Of a DNA stretch of 64,000 bases, positions 1 through 7,210 are shown piece by piece; position 1 is the stretch's first letter, and every line of letters starts with the position of its first letter. Where the stretch lies: contig WHSO01000005.1 of NCBI GenBank assembly GCA_009380075.1, positions 22,646 through 86,645 on the forward strand, read 5' to 3'. The notes under the pieces were generated by a model, which worked only from the letters and a program-made list of their open reading frames with translations, made no database searches and was not told the origin of the DNA. A program made the position numbers and the translations under genes. Source of the stretch: Alphaproteobacteria bacterium. GTDB taxonomy: Bacteria; Pseudomonadota; Alphaproteobacteria; SMXQ01.

Positions 1-1
1 G

Positions 2-490
2 CATCTCCCGCCCATCAACCTTGCGGTCGGGGCGTTCGATATCGAAAACCGCTACGTGCCGCCGCTCAAGGACCCCAATGTCGAACACCGCGCCCCCGTG
101 CCTCCCTACAACGCGGCCCGCCAGTGGGGAATCGACCGCATCAAGGCGCTGGGCGGTCCGGACCGCGCGCGGCTCCAGATCCTGGACGCGTCCATCGTCG
201 AGGTGCCGCTGGCGGTGACGGGCGGCGTCCGCGGGATGTTCACCCGCGACCAGGCCGCACGCTACGACGGCAAGATCGAGATGACGCTGGAGATCCTCGA
301 CCCCAATGGGCGCCGGCGTGCCTTCGTCACCGGACGCGCCAACCGCTCCGAGACGGTGGCCGAAGGCGCCCCCATCGCCGAGCGCGAACGGGTCTGGCTT
401 ACCATGACCGAGGAAATGATGCGCCAGCTCAACCAGGAGATGACGCAGAACGTCGAGCGCTACTTCGCCAACTACATGGCGCGGCCTTAG
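2..490 (+). CDS. Hypothetical protein, 3' part only
   Basis: The reading frame is open from the first bases of the window, so the 5' end lies outside and about 162 residues are visible. The protein is hydrophilic, with no membrane segment in the visible part. It has an N-terminal Pro-rich stretch (PPLKDPNVEHRAPVPPY) and a C-terminal helix rich in Glu, Gln and Met that ends in NYMARP. I do not recognise the family; a periplasmic or lipoprotein role is possible but the signal region is missing. A GTG at 56 could be mistaken for a start, but the same frame continues upstream with sensible residues. Its stop lies 1 bp from the stop of the convergent trkH gene. Confidence 0.7.
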   Translation, partial: HLPPINLAVGAFDIENRYVPPLKDPNVEHRAPVPPYNAARQWGIDRIKALGGPDRARLQILDASIVEVPLAVTGGVRGMFTRDQAARYDGKIEMTLEILDPNGRRRAFVTGRANRSETVAEGAPIAERERVWLTMTEEMMRQLNQEMTQNVERYFANYMARP

Positions 491-491
491 G

Positions 492-1940
492 TCAATTCCG
501 CCAGAACGCCGGCGTGAGCAGGATCAGCACCGTGAACAGCTCGAGCCGGCCGAGCAGCATCCCGAACGACAGCAGCCATTTGGCCGGATCCGGCAGGGAT
601 GCGAAGGTGCCCGCCGGGCCGATGACGTCGCCGAGTCCCGGCCCGACGTTGGCGATCGCGGTCGCCGCCCCCGACACGGCGGTCAGGAAGTCCAGTCCCG
701 TGGCGCCGAGCCCCACCGACAGCGCGCCGAACGACACGACGTAGAGGAAGAAGAAGCTGAGCACCGATTCGGAAACCGATTCGGGAATCGGCTTGCGGTT
801 GAAGTGGGGCACGAAGACCCCGTGGGGCTGCAGAAGCTTGCCGATCTGGGCGGTGGTGGTGGCGTAGAGAACCTGGAGGCGGAAGACCTTGAGCCCGCAG
901 GTGGTCGACCCGGCGCAGCCGCCGACGAACATGGCGAAGAAGAACACGGTCAGGGCGAACTCGCCCCACAGGCTGAAGTCGCTGGTGGCGTAGCCGGTTC
1001 CCGTCATCACTGAGACCAGGTTGAAGGTGACCTGCCGGATGGCGGGGCCGATCGCTTCGTCCGCGGCCATGATCCGCCAGCTCGCCAGCAGGAGGATCGC
1101 GGTGCCGGCGATGCCGAAGAACGTATGGACCTGGGAATCGCGCAGGAGAGGCATGATGTTGCCGCGCACCGCCTGGATGTAGAGCACGAACGGCAGCGAG
1201 CCCGACAGCATGAAGGCCACGGCGATCCACTCGATGGCCGGGCTGTTGAAATGCCCGACGGAGGCATCGGCGGTGGAGAACCCCCCGGTGGCGACGGTGG
1301 TCATGGCATGGGCGACGGCATCGAACCCCCGCATTCCGGCCAGCCAGTAGGCGAGCGCGCAGGCCATCGTCAGCCCGACGTAGATTATGCTGATGATGGC
1401 GACGACCTGGGCGACTCGCGGCAGCGCCTTTTCGGTCTTTTCGGACGATTCCATGCGGAACAGTTGCATGCCACCCACCCGCAGCATGGGAAGCACCGAT
1501 ACCGCCATGACGATGATGCCGATGCCGCCGAGCCACTGCAGGATGGCGCGCCAGATCAGGATGCCGGGCGGGGCCCGGTCGAGCCCTACGATCACCGTTG
1601 CGCCCGTGGTGGTGATGCCGCTCATCGCCTCGAATACGGCGTCGGTGTAGCTGAGCTCGAGGTCGGCCAGCGCGAAGGGGAGCGCCCCGAACAGCGCGAT
1701 CACCAGCCACGAGACCGTGGTCAGCAGGAAGGCCTGGCGCACGCCCATGCGCGCCGCTTCCGTCCGCATGGTCAGGATCAGGGTGACGCCGATGAACAGG
1801 CAGGCGCCGGCCGCACCGGCGAAGACCCGCCAGTTCGCATGTCCGGTAACGATGTCGGCGAGCGCCGGCACGCCCATGCCCGCCGAGAGGATGACGAGAA
1901 GCAGTCCGATGATGAAGAAGATGGGGCGGATGTCGGGCAT
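492..1940 (-). CDS. trkH: TrkH family potassium uptake protein (copy 1)
   Basis: Membrane subunit of a Trk-type potassium uptake system, 482 residues, the usual TrkH length. Four pore-loop segments can be read in order: SGITTTGATV, TVATGGFST, VSVMTGTGYAT and GGCAGSTTCG. Each carries the filter glycine region typical of the Trk/Ktr/HKT family. Hydrophobic segments fill the rest. It lies downstream of a second trkH copy on the same strand with a 76 bp gap, so the two are probably co-transcribed. The C-termini of both copies are closely alike (NVGPGLG, then LLGRLE and AFWR), which indicates tandem duplication. No TrkA/KtrA regulatory subunit gene is visible nearby. Confidence 0.93.
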   Translation of the reverse strand: MPDIRPIFFIIGLLLVILSAGMGVPALADIVTGHANWRVFAGAAGACLFIGVTLILTMRTEAARMGVRQAFLLTTVSWLVIALFGALPFALADLELSYTDAVFEAMSGITTTGATVIVGLDRAPPGILIWRAILQWLGGIGIIVMAVSVLPMLRVGGMQLFRMESSEKTEKALPRVAQVVAIISIIYVGLTMACALAYWLAGMRGFDAVAHAMTTVATGGFSTADASVGHFNSPAIEWIAVAFMLSGSLPFVLYIQAVRGNIMPLLRDSQVHTFFGIAGTAILLLASWRIMAADEAIGPAIRQVTFNLVSVMTGTGYATSDFSLWGEFALTVFFFAMFVGGCAGSTTCGLKVFRLQVLYATTTAQIGKLLQPHGVFVPHFNRKPIPESVSESVLSFFFLYVVSFGALSVGLGATGLDFLTAVSGAATAIANVGPGLGDVIGPAGTFASLPDPAKWLLSFGMLLGRLELFTVLILLTPAFWRN

Positions 1941-2016
1941 GGGCTCCGCGCGGCGGGGTCGGGCTGGGGCCGACTATAGGGCCTGCCCCGGTTTGCGGCA
2001 AAGGGGCCGCGCGCGG

Positions 2017-3471
2017 CTAGTCCCTCCAGAACGCCCGGGTCAGCAGCACGAAGACGGTGACGAATTCGAGCCGCCCGAGCAGCATTCCCGCCGACAGCAC
2101 CCATTTGGCGCCGTCGGGCAAGGTCGCGAAGTTGCCGGACGGGCCGATGATCGGGCCGAGGCCGGGACCGACGTTGCCGATCGCGGTCGCCGCCCCGGAC
2201 AGCGCCGTCACCGGGTCGAGTCCGAAGACGCTCAGCGCCAATGCGATCACGGCGAAGGTCAGGGCATAGAAGAAGAAGAAACCGAGCACCGATATGGCGA
2301 CGGAGCTTTCGATCTCCTTGCCCTGGACGCGCGGCACCGTCACCCGGTGCGGCGCCAGAAGCTGCATCAACTGCTGATGGGCGACGGCGTAGAGCACCTG
2401 AAAGCGGAAGATCTTCATGCCGCCGGAAGTGGAGCCGGTGCAGCCGCCGACGAAGGTCAGGAAGTAGAAGGCGGCAACGGAATAGGCGCCCCACAGCGCG
2501 TAATCGGCCGAGGCATAACCCGTCGTGGTGATGATGGAGACGACGTTGAACAGGGCGCCGCGAATTGCGTCGTGGATCGCCATGTCCTGGGTCAGGACGG
2601 TCCAGGCCGCGATGGACAGGGTCGCCACGGCAACGAGGGCGAGGAACAGGCGCACCTGTTCGTCGCGCACATAGGCGGCAGGGCCCATTCGCAGCGCCCG
2701 TACGTGTACGGTAAACGTAATGCCCCCAAGCAGCATGAAGACGACGATGATGCCTTCGATCAGGGCACTGCGGAAAAAGCCGATGGAGGCGTCATGGGTC
2801 GAATAGCCACCGGTGGCCAGCGACGTCATGGCGTGATTGACGGCATCGAACAGGCTCATTCCTGCGGCCCAGAGGCTGAGCGCGCAGAGAGTGGTGAGAC
2901 CGAGGTATACGCTGACCAGGGCGGTGGCGACCTGCTTGAGGCGCGGGAACAGCTTGTCGGAACGGTCCGACGATTCCGTGCGGAACAGTTGCATGCCGCC
3001 GACCTGCAACAGCGGCAGCAGCGCGATCGCGGTGACCACGATGCCAATGCCACCGATCCACTGAAGGATGGAGCGCCACAACAGGATTCCCCGTGGCATG
3101 CGGTCGAGGCCGGACAGTACCGTGGACCCGGTGGTGGTGATGCCCGATACCGCCTCGAACACGGCGTCGGCGGGACCGAGGCCGAGGTTGGAGAACAGGA
3201 ACGGGATGGCGGCGAAGAGCGCGACCAGCGTCCAGCTCATCACCGTCAGCAGGAAGGCCTCCCGCAGCCCGAGGCGTCTTTCATCATTGGCGCCGCGCAT
3301 CGACAGCACCAGGCTGCCGCCTACGAAGATCGTCACCATCGACGACACGGCGAACACGCGCCAGTCCACATCGTCGGACGCGACATCGACCGCGGCGGGA
3401 AGCAGCATGGCGACGCCCAACGCGCTCAGCAGCACGCCAACGACGAACAAAACGGGGCGAATATCGGTCAC
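2017..3471 (-). CDS. trkH: TrkH family potassium uptake protein (copy 2)
   Basis: Second TrkH-type potassium transporter membrane subunit, 484 residues. Pore loops: SGITTTGSTVLSG, TSLATGGYST, VSIITTTGYASAD and GGCTGSTSGGMKIFRF. The third loop differs from copy 1 (ITTTGYA against MTGTGYA), so the copies may differ in cation selectivity or affinity; that is inference. The gene is first in a likely two-gene unit with the copy at 492-1940. Upstream lies a 211 bp gap before folE holding an inverted repeat at 3593-3618. Trk transporters act in the inner membrane and need a cytoplasmic NAD-binding TrkA partner, which must be encoded elsewhere. Confidence 0.93.
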   Translation of the reverse strand: MTDIRPVLFVVGVLLSALGVAMLLPAAVDVASDDVDWRVFAVSSMVTIFVGGSLVLSMRGANDERRLGLREAFLLTVMSWTLVALFAAIPFLFSNLGLGPADAVFEAVSGITTTGSTVLSGLDRMPRGILLWRSILQWIGGIGIVVTAIALLPLLQVGGMQLFRTESSDRSDKLFPRLKQVATALVSVYLGLTTLCALSLWAAGMSLFDAVNHAMTSLATGGYSTHDASIGFFRSALIEGIIVVFMLLGGITFTVHVRALRMGPAAYVRDEQVRLFLALVAVATLSIAAWTVLTQDMAIHDAIRGALFNVVSIITTTGYASADYALWGAYSVAAFYFLTFVGGCTGSTSGGMKIFRFQVLYAVAHQQLMQLLAPHRVTVPRVQGKEIESSVAISVLGFFFFYALTFAVIALALSVFGLDPVTALSGAATAIGNVGPGLGPIIGPSGNFATLPDGAKWVLSAGMLLGRLEFVTVFVLLTRAFWRD

Positions 3472-3592
3472 GGAGCTACCCGTATCTGATGCAAACGGCC
3501 GCGATTATGGTCCGGTGCGGCCGCTTGTCCACGCCAAACCGCGCTAGATCGTGGTTCAGGCGCGGTTCGGGCGCGCAAGATACCGGCATTTC

Positions 3593-3618
3593 GCGGGATT
3601 TTCTGCGCGAAAACCCGC
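3593..3618. repeat. Imperfect inverted repeat between trkH and folE
   Basis: Arms GCGGG(A)TTTTC and GAAAACCCGC give ten base pairs with one bulged A around a five-base loop. It lies 65 bp beyond the folE stop and about 120 bp before trkH copy 2. No T-run follows on the minus strand, so it is a poor intrinsic terminator. It could mark the 3' end of the folE message or be a protein site. Confidence 0.35.
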
Positions 3619-3682
3619 ACTGAAACGGCCCTGAACGGCCAGGATTACCGTGAAATCGCGACCGAGGCCGGTCTGTGCCGCA

Positions 3683-4339
3683 TCATGAATTGGGCAGGTG
3701 GTGGTTGCCGGGCGTGCCGATCATGGCGAGGAACTCGCGTCGCGTCTTCTGGTCGGTGCGGAAGCCGCCGAGCATCCGGCTGGTGACCATCGTCGTTCCC
3801 GGCTTGTGGACGCCGCGGGTGGTCATGCACTGGTGCGCCGCCTCGATCACCACGGCGACGCCCTTGGGCTGCAGCACGTCCTCGATGGCCGCGGCGATCT
3901 GGGCGGTCATTTTTTCCTGGATCTGCAGGCGCTTGGCGTAGGCTTCGACCAGCCGGGCCAGCTTGGAGATGCCGACCACGCGCTTGTCCGGCAGATAGGC
4001 GATGTGGGCCTTGCCGATGATGGGCAGCAGGTGATGTTCGCAGTGGGATTCGAAGCGGATGTCCTTGAGCATCACCATTTCGTCGTAGCCGCCGATTTCC
4101 TCGAAGGTGCGGGCGAGGATATCCGTGGGGTCCTCGTCGTAGCCGCGGAAGAATTCCTCCCAGGCGCGCACCACCCGTTCGGGGGTGCCGCGAAGCCCTT
4201 CGCGGTCGGGGTCGTCGCCGGCCCAGCCGATCAGGGTACGAACCGCGGCCTCGGCCTCCATGCGGCTGGGCCGCTTGGGCGCACGGGGTTTGGCTTCAAT
4301 CACGTTGCTGCGGTCGGTCTTCACGGGCCTGCCTCTCAC
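3683..4339 (-). CDS. folE: GTP cyclohydrolase I
   Basis: Converts GTP to 7,8-dihydroneopterin triphosphate, the entry step to folate and also to queuosine precursors. It has 218 residues, normal for type I enzymes. The zinc site is visible as the Cys and His of [12 protein letters not shown] and the second Cys of HQCMTTRG. The substrate-binding stretch [10 protein letters not shown] and the conserved GLRGTPERV near the N-terminus are also present. It is followed by the queuosine locus only some 15 kb away, so it may serve both pathways. It is on the same strand as apaG (88 bp gap). A short basic N-terminal extension precedes the conserved domain. Confidence 0.97.
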   Translation of the reverse strand: MRGRPVKTDRSNVIEAKPRAPKRPSRMEAEAAVRTLIGWAGDDPDREGLRGTPERVVRAWEEFFRGYDEDPTDILARTFEEIGGYDEMVMLKDIRFESHCEHHLLPIIGKAHIAYLPDKRVVGISKLARLVEAYAKRLQIQEKMTAQIAAAIEDVLQPKGVAVVIEAAHQCMTTRGVHKPGTTMVTSRMLGGFRTDQKTRREFLAMIGTPGNHHLPNS

Positions 4340-4427
4340 GGTTTCACGAGGGTTGCGCCGGCGGGCTGCGCCGGGTCACCCGCAAGGAGCGAACCGCTTT
4401 CCCGTCGCCGGGGAAGGGCGCGCCGGA

Positions 4428-4820
4428 CTAGTGGATCATCGGTCGTTCGCCGGGCGAATCCAAGGAAAAGGCCGGGATGTCCACTTCGAGGCCGTGGCCA
4501 TCCACGGTCTCCATATAGTAGCGCCCCGCCATGATTCCGGAAGGCGTGGTCAGCGGCGTGCCCGAGGTGTATTCGAAGCTCTCCCCCGGCGCCAGCACCG
4601 GCTGTTCGCCGACGACCCCTTCGCCGCGGACTTCCTGGGTCCGGCCGGCCGCGTCGGTGATGCGCCAGTAGCGCCGCTTCAACTGGACCGTCCGGTCGCC
4701 GTGGTTCTCGATCTTGACCTTGTAGGCCCAAACGTAGCGGTGATCGCCCGGTTCGGACTCCTCATCGAGATAATAGGGCTCCACCGTGATGACGATGGAA
4801 TGGGTGGTCGCGGAATACAT
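4428..4820 (-). CDS. apaG: Co2+/Mg2+ efflux protein ApaG
   Basis: Small protein of 130 residues with the ApaG (DUF525) fold, an immunoglobulin-like beta sandwich. Its exact role is unsettled; mutants in enterobacteria affect cobalt resistance and diadenosine tetraphosphate levels. Conserved blocks are VEPYYLDE, YVWAYKVKIENHG, LKRRYWRITDAAG and the glycine-rich YTSGTPLTTPSGIMAGRY. The start MYSATTHSI at 4820 is chosen over an in-frame ATG 57 bp upstream because it begins the family homology and is preceded by an AGGAGG ten bases away. It lies between folE and metZ on the same strand. Confidence 0.95.
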   Translation of the reverse strand: MYSATTHSIVITVEPYYLDEESEPGDHRYVWAYKVKIENHGDRTVQLKRRYWRITDAAGRTQEVRGEGVVGEQPVLAPGESFEYTSGTPLTTPSGIMAGRYYMETVDGHGLEVDIPAFSLDSPGERPMIH

Positions 4821-4917
4821 GAACTCGTTTCCTCCTGGCCGCCTGGCCGCCTTTTGACGGGGCGAGCATGACCCCAAGAGTGAACCATGCGGGCGCGGGT
4901 GTCAAAGCGTGGCTGCC

Positions 4918-6120
4918 TCAGCCCGCGGCGGCGGCAAGCGCCTGGTCGATGTCCTTGATGATATCCTCCGGATCCTCCAGCCCCACGGAAAGGCGCACGT
5001 AACCAGCTGTAATTCCTAGATGATTTCGCTCCTCCTCGGACAGGCGCTGGTGCGTGGTGGTGGCCGGATGGGTGACCAGGCTCTTGGCGTCGCCCAGGTT
5101 GTTGGAAATGTCGATCAGTCGCAGCGCGTTAAGGAATCGGAAGGCGCCGGCCTTTCCTTTCGGCACCTCGAAGCCGACCACGGTGCCGAATCCGGACATC
5201 TGCCGCGCTGCAAGGGCGTGCTGGGGGTGGCTCGCAAGGCCCGGATAGACGACGCGCGGCAGCGTGCCCCGCGCTTCCAGCCGGGCGGCGATCCGTTCCG
5301 CCGAATCGCACATGGCGCGCATCCTGAGGTCCAGCGTCTCCAGACCCTTGAGCAGGATCCACGCGTTGAACGGGCTGAGCGCGGGCCCGGTATGGCGCAG
5401 GAACATGCGCAGGTGGTCTTCCATGTACTCCGGATCGCCGAGGATGGCACCGCCGAGCACGCGGCCCTGGCCGTCGATGTGCTTGGTGGCGGAATACACC
5501 ACGATGTCGGCGCCGAGCGCCTGGGGCTTCTGCAGCACCGGCGAGGCGAAGACGTTGTCGACCACCAGCCGCCCGCCGGCCTTGTGCACGAGTTCCGCCA
5601 CCGCCGGCAGGTCGATCACCTCGAGGCCGGGATTGGACGGCGTTTCCAGGAACGCGGCGCGCACCCCCCCGGCCAGCGCCTTTTCCCACTGGCCGATATC
5701 GGCGCCATCCACCAGGACCACCTCGATCCCGTAACGCGGAAGGATTTCGCTCACCACGTAGAGGCAGGAGCCGAACAGGGCCCGCGACGCGACCAGGCGG
5801 TCGCCGGCGCGCAGCATGCACGCCAGCGAGGCGAAGACCGCGGCCATGCCCGACGCGGTCGCGCGGCAGGCCTCCATGCCTTCGGCCAGTGCCATGCGCT
5901 TCTCGAACATGGCGACGGTGGGGTTGGAGAACCGCGAATAGACGAATTTGGTGTTCTCGCCCTTGAACGCCGCCTCGGCCTCTTCGGCATTGGCGTAGAC
6001 GTAGCCCGAGGTGGCGAACACCGCCTCGCAGGTTTCCTGGAAGTTGGACCGGTCGAGCCCGCCACGGACGAGGTTGGTCCGGGTGCGATACCCGTTGCGG
6101 CCCGCGCTTTGATCACTCAT
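4918..6120 (-). CDS. metZ: O-succinylhomoserine sulfhydrylase
   Basis: PLP enzyme of the Cys/Met metabolism family, 400 residues, predicted to form homocysteine from O-succinylhomoserine and sulfide in methionine synthesis. The cofactor lysine is K213 in SATKHIDGQG. SRFSNPTV and ETPSNPGLEV are typical family blocks, and KSLVTHPATTTHQ near the C-terminus fits MetZ/MetB. The start at 6120 has an AGGAGA Shine-Dalgarno six bases upstream. An in-frame upstream start at 6270 is rejected because it lies inside the SAM-II aptamer. Expression is predicted to be switched off by SAM through the leader at 6172-6272. O-acetylhomoserine use cannot be excluded. Confidence 0.93.
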   Translation of the reverse strand: MSDQSAGRNGYRTRTNLVRGGLDRSNFQETCEAVFATSGYVYANAEEAEAAFKGENTKFVYSRFSNPTVAMFEKRMALAEGMEACRATASGMAAVFASLACMLRAGDRLVASRALFGSCLYVVSEILPRYGIEVVLVDGADIGQWEKALAGGVRAAFLETPSNPGLEVIDLPAVAELVHKAGGRLVVDNVFASPVLQKPQALGADIVVYSATKHIDGQGRVLGGAILGDPEYMEDHLRMFLRHTGPALSPFNAWILLKGLETLDLRMRAMCDSAERIAARLEARGTLPRVVYPGLASHPQHALAARQMSGFGTVVGFEVPKGKAGAFRFLNALRLIDISNNLGDAKSLVTHPATTTHQRLSEEERNHLGITAGYVRLSVGLEDPEDIIKDIDQALAAAAG

Positions 6121-6134
6121 CTGCGTCTCCTGTG

Positions 6135-6167
6135 CCGGTCCCGCGCCACAGGAACGGGTGGGACCGG
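6135..6167 (-). other. Stable hairpin immediately 5' of the metZ Shine-Dalgarno
   Basis: Perfect 8 bp arms CCGGTCCC (6135-6142) and GGGACCGG (6160-6167) enclose a 17-base loop. On the transcript the hairpin ends about four bases before the AGGAGA ribosome site at 6126-6131. It could shield the ribosome site from upstream structure or protect the message 5' end after read-through of the terminator. No function is proven. Confidence 0.5.
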
Positions 6168-6171
6168 GCAA

Positions 6172-6199
6172 TAAAAAACCCCGACCGATGGGGCCAGGG
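6172..6199 (-). terminator. Intrinsic terminator in the metZ leader (SAM-II expression platform)
   Basis: Read on the minus strand, CCCTGGCC (6199-6192) pairs with GGTCGGGG (6186-6179) over eight pairs including two G-U, with a five-base loop, followed by six T. The same CCTGGCC can instead pair with an earlier GGTCGGG copy (6219-6213) that begins inside the 3' end of the SAM-II aptamer. This gives a mutually exclusive antiterminator. SAM binding should hold that copy back and allow termination. Confidence 0.8.
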
Positions 6200-6217
6200 C
6201 GGAAACCGCGCACCCGA

Positions 6218-6272
6218 CCTTTTAGCGACATGTTTAACGTGGGCGCAAGCCGGCCGGCACAAATGACCACGT
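6218..6272 (-). ncRNA. SAM-II riboswitch aptamer upstream of metZ
   Basis: The minus strand reads ACGTGG, then a loop with TCATTTG and GGCTTG, then CCACGT (P1, six pairs), then TAAACATGTCGCTAAAAGG. This matches the SAM-II consensus: P1 at the 5' end, a long loop, and a 3' strand ending GUCGCUAAA that pairs back into the loop. Here GGCTTG (6251-6246) pairs with CATGTC (6232-6227) with one mismatch and one G-U. SAM-II elements are known upstream of metA, metZ and metX in Alphaproteobacteria, and the downstream gene here is metZ. The aptamer starts at or next to the predicted transcription start. Confidence 0.9.
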
Positions 6273-6278
6273 AGGGGG

Positions 6279-6307
6279 TTCATAGACCCAAGCACGCCGG
6301 TGGTCAA
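6279..6307 (-). promoter_or_regulatory. Sigma70-type promoter for the metZ riboswitch transcript
   Basis: Minus strand TTGACC (6307-6302), a 17-base spacer, then TATGAA (6284-6279). Seven bases after the -10 box is A at 6272, the first base of riboswitch helix P1. The promoter lies in the 51 bp between the rrf2 stop and the aptamer, so metZ has its own transcript. Confidence 0.75.
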
Positions 6308-6325
6308 GGTTGAAGGGCGAAGCGG

Positions 6326-6763
6326 CTAGCGGTCGTGACGGTGGCCGGACCGTGATCCTCCACCATGCGCGTTGCCGTCGATCAGGTCGGCAAGGCTGTA
6401 TTGCGACAAGGCGGCGATGAAGGCATTGCGTGCGACCTCCAGTGCGGCGTGAAAGCGCTTGTCGCCGGGCTGTACCTGGGGCCCGCGTGTCCCGACATGG
6501 CGACGGAAGGTAGGCTCGACCAGCTCGAGGACTTCGTCGAGACGAATGGCGCCGGCGGGCCTCGCCAGGGCGATCCCGCCACCCTTGCCGCGATAGCCGA
6601 TGATGAACCGGTGCCGCGCGAGATTCTGCGACACTTTCATCAGATGGTTGCGCGAGATGCCGTAGGCTTCCGCGACGGCGGTGATGGGAATCTTCCTGCC
6701 CGGGCGCGCACCCAGGTACATCAGTACCCGGATCGAGTAGTCGGCATGTTTGGTCAGCATCAT
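6326..6763 (-). CDS. Rrf2 family transcriptional regulator lacking all cysteines
   Basis: 145 residues. The N-terminal winged helix (LTKHADYSIRVLMYLGA, YGISRNHLMKVSQNLARH, GYRGKGGGIALAR) is close to NsrR. NsrR and IscR bind an Fe-S cluster through three cysteines in the loop after the recognition domain. Here that loop reads EPTFRRHVGTRGPQVQPGDK and the whole protein has no cysteine. It is therefore unlikely to be an Fe-S sensor and may act like CymR-type Rrf2 regulators, which lack a cluster; that is inference. The C-terminus is Gly/His/Arg rich. It lies immediately upstream of the metZ promoter on the same strand. Its own upstream region holds a direct repeat CGTAA-N5-CGTAA at 6777-6791. 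Confidence 0.9.
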   Translation of the reverse strand: MMLTKHADYSIRVLMYLGARPGRKIPITAVAEAYGISRNHLMKVSQNLARHRFIIGYRGKGGGIALARPAGAIRLDEVLELVEPTFRRHVGTRGPQVQPGDKRFHAALEVARNAFIAALSQYSLADLIDGNAHGGGSRSGHRHDR

Positions 6764-7095
6764 GGGTTGTGCCGGTCGTAATGGGGCGTAACATCATCGG
6801 AAAGCGACCCCGCCGCGACGGCAGGACACGTCTTCGGAGGGAAGACGGGAGCGACGGAAAGACGGGAGAACGTCGGCGGATGACGAGGAAATGCCCCCGT
6901 TCCAGGTCACGTCACCAAATCCCCCCAAAAGACATACTACTACTTTTTGTGTAACAATCATCCGCCATGCGATCAAGAGCCGGATACGCCGCCAGGCCGG
7001 GGGATCCACGGATTCCGGCGGTTTGCGTCGCCGAAGCGTGTTTTTGTTGCTGGCGAGCGGGGCTTGCCGCTAGAAATGGGCCCCTTGGATTCATC
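6764..7095. other. Intergenic region between rrf2 and tRNA-Gly
   Basis: 332 bp without a convincing gene. Close to rrf2 there is a direct repeat CGTAA at 6777-6781 and 6787-6791, a possible autoregulatory site. An A/T-rich block with runs of C and A lies at about 6915-6960. Near the tRNA, TTGCTG (7047-7052) and TAGAAA (7071-7076) are 18 bases apart and may be its promoter. Confidence 0.5.
7047..7076 (+). promoter_or_regulatory. Possible promoter of tRNA-Gly
   Basis: TTGCTG and TAGAAA with an 18-base spacer, followed by a GC-rich stretch (GGGCCCC) before the tRNA at 7096. The match to the sigma70 consensus is moderate. Confidence 0.4.
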
Positions 7096-7169
7096 GCGGG
7101 TGTAGCTCAATGGCAGAGCTGTTGCTTCCCAAGCAACTGACGACGGTTCGATTCCGTTCACCCGCTCCA
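7096..7169 (+). tRNA. tRNA-Gly (anticodon CCC), CCA encoded
   Basis: A full cloverleaf can be drawn: acceptor GCGGGTG/CACCCGC, D arm GCTC-AATGGCA-GAGC, anticodon stem GTTGC/GCAAC with loop TTCCCAA, variable TGAC, and T arm GACGG-TTCGATT-CCGTT with one G-U. The discriminator is T, and CCA is encoded. Anticodon CCC reads GGG codons, which are used in this GC-rich genome. No integrase gene sits beside it. Confidence 0.96.
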
Positions 7170-7210
7170 TTTTCGCCCGCCGGCCCGCGACCGAGACGAA
7201 GGCACGGAGA

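Noticed and set aside
1717-3489. 590-codon plus-strand frame opposite trkH
   Set aside because: Antisense shadow of two certain trkH genes, with no ribosome site or recognisable protein.
6121-6270. A longer metZ beginning at 6270
   Set aside because: The extra 50 residues are encoded by the SAM-II aptamer and terminator, lack homology, and the ATG at 6120 has a proper ribosome site.
7096-7169. tRNA-Gly as an integration site of a genomic island
   Set aside because: No integrase gene, and no repeat of the tRNA 3' end was noticed downstream; the following genes look like ordinary chromosome.
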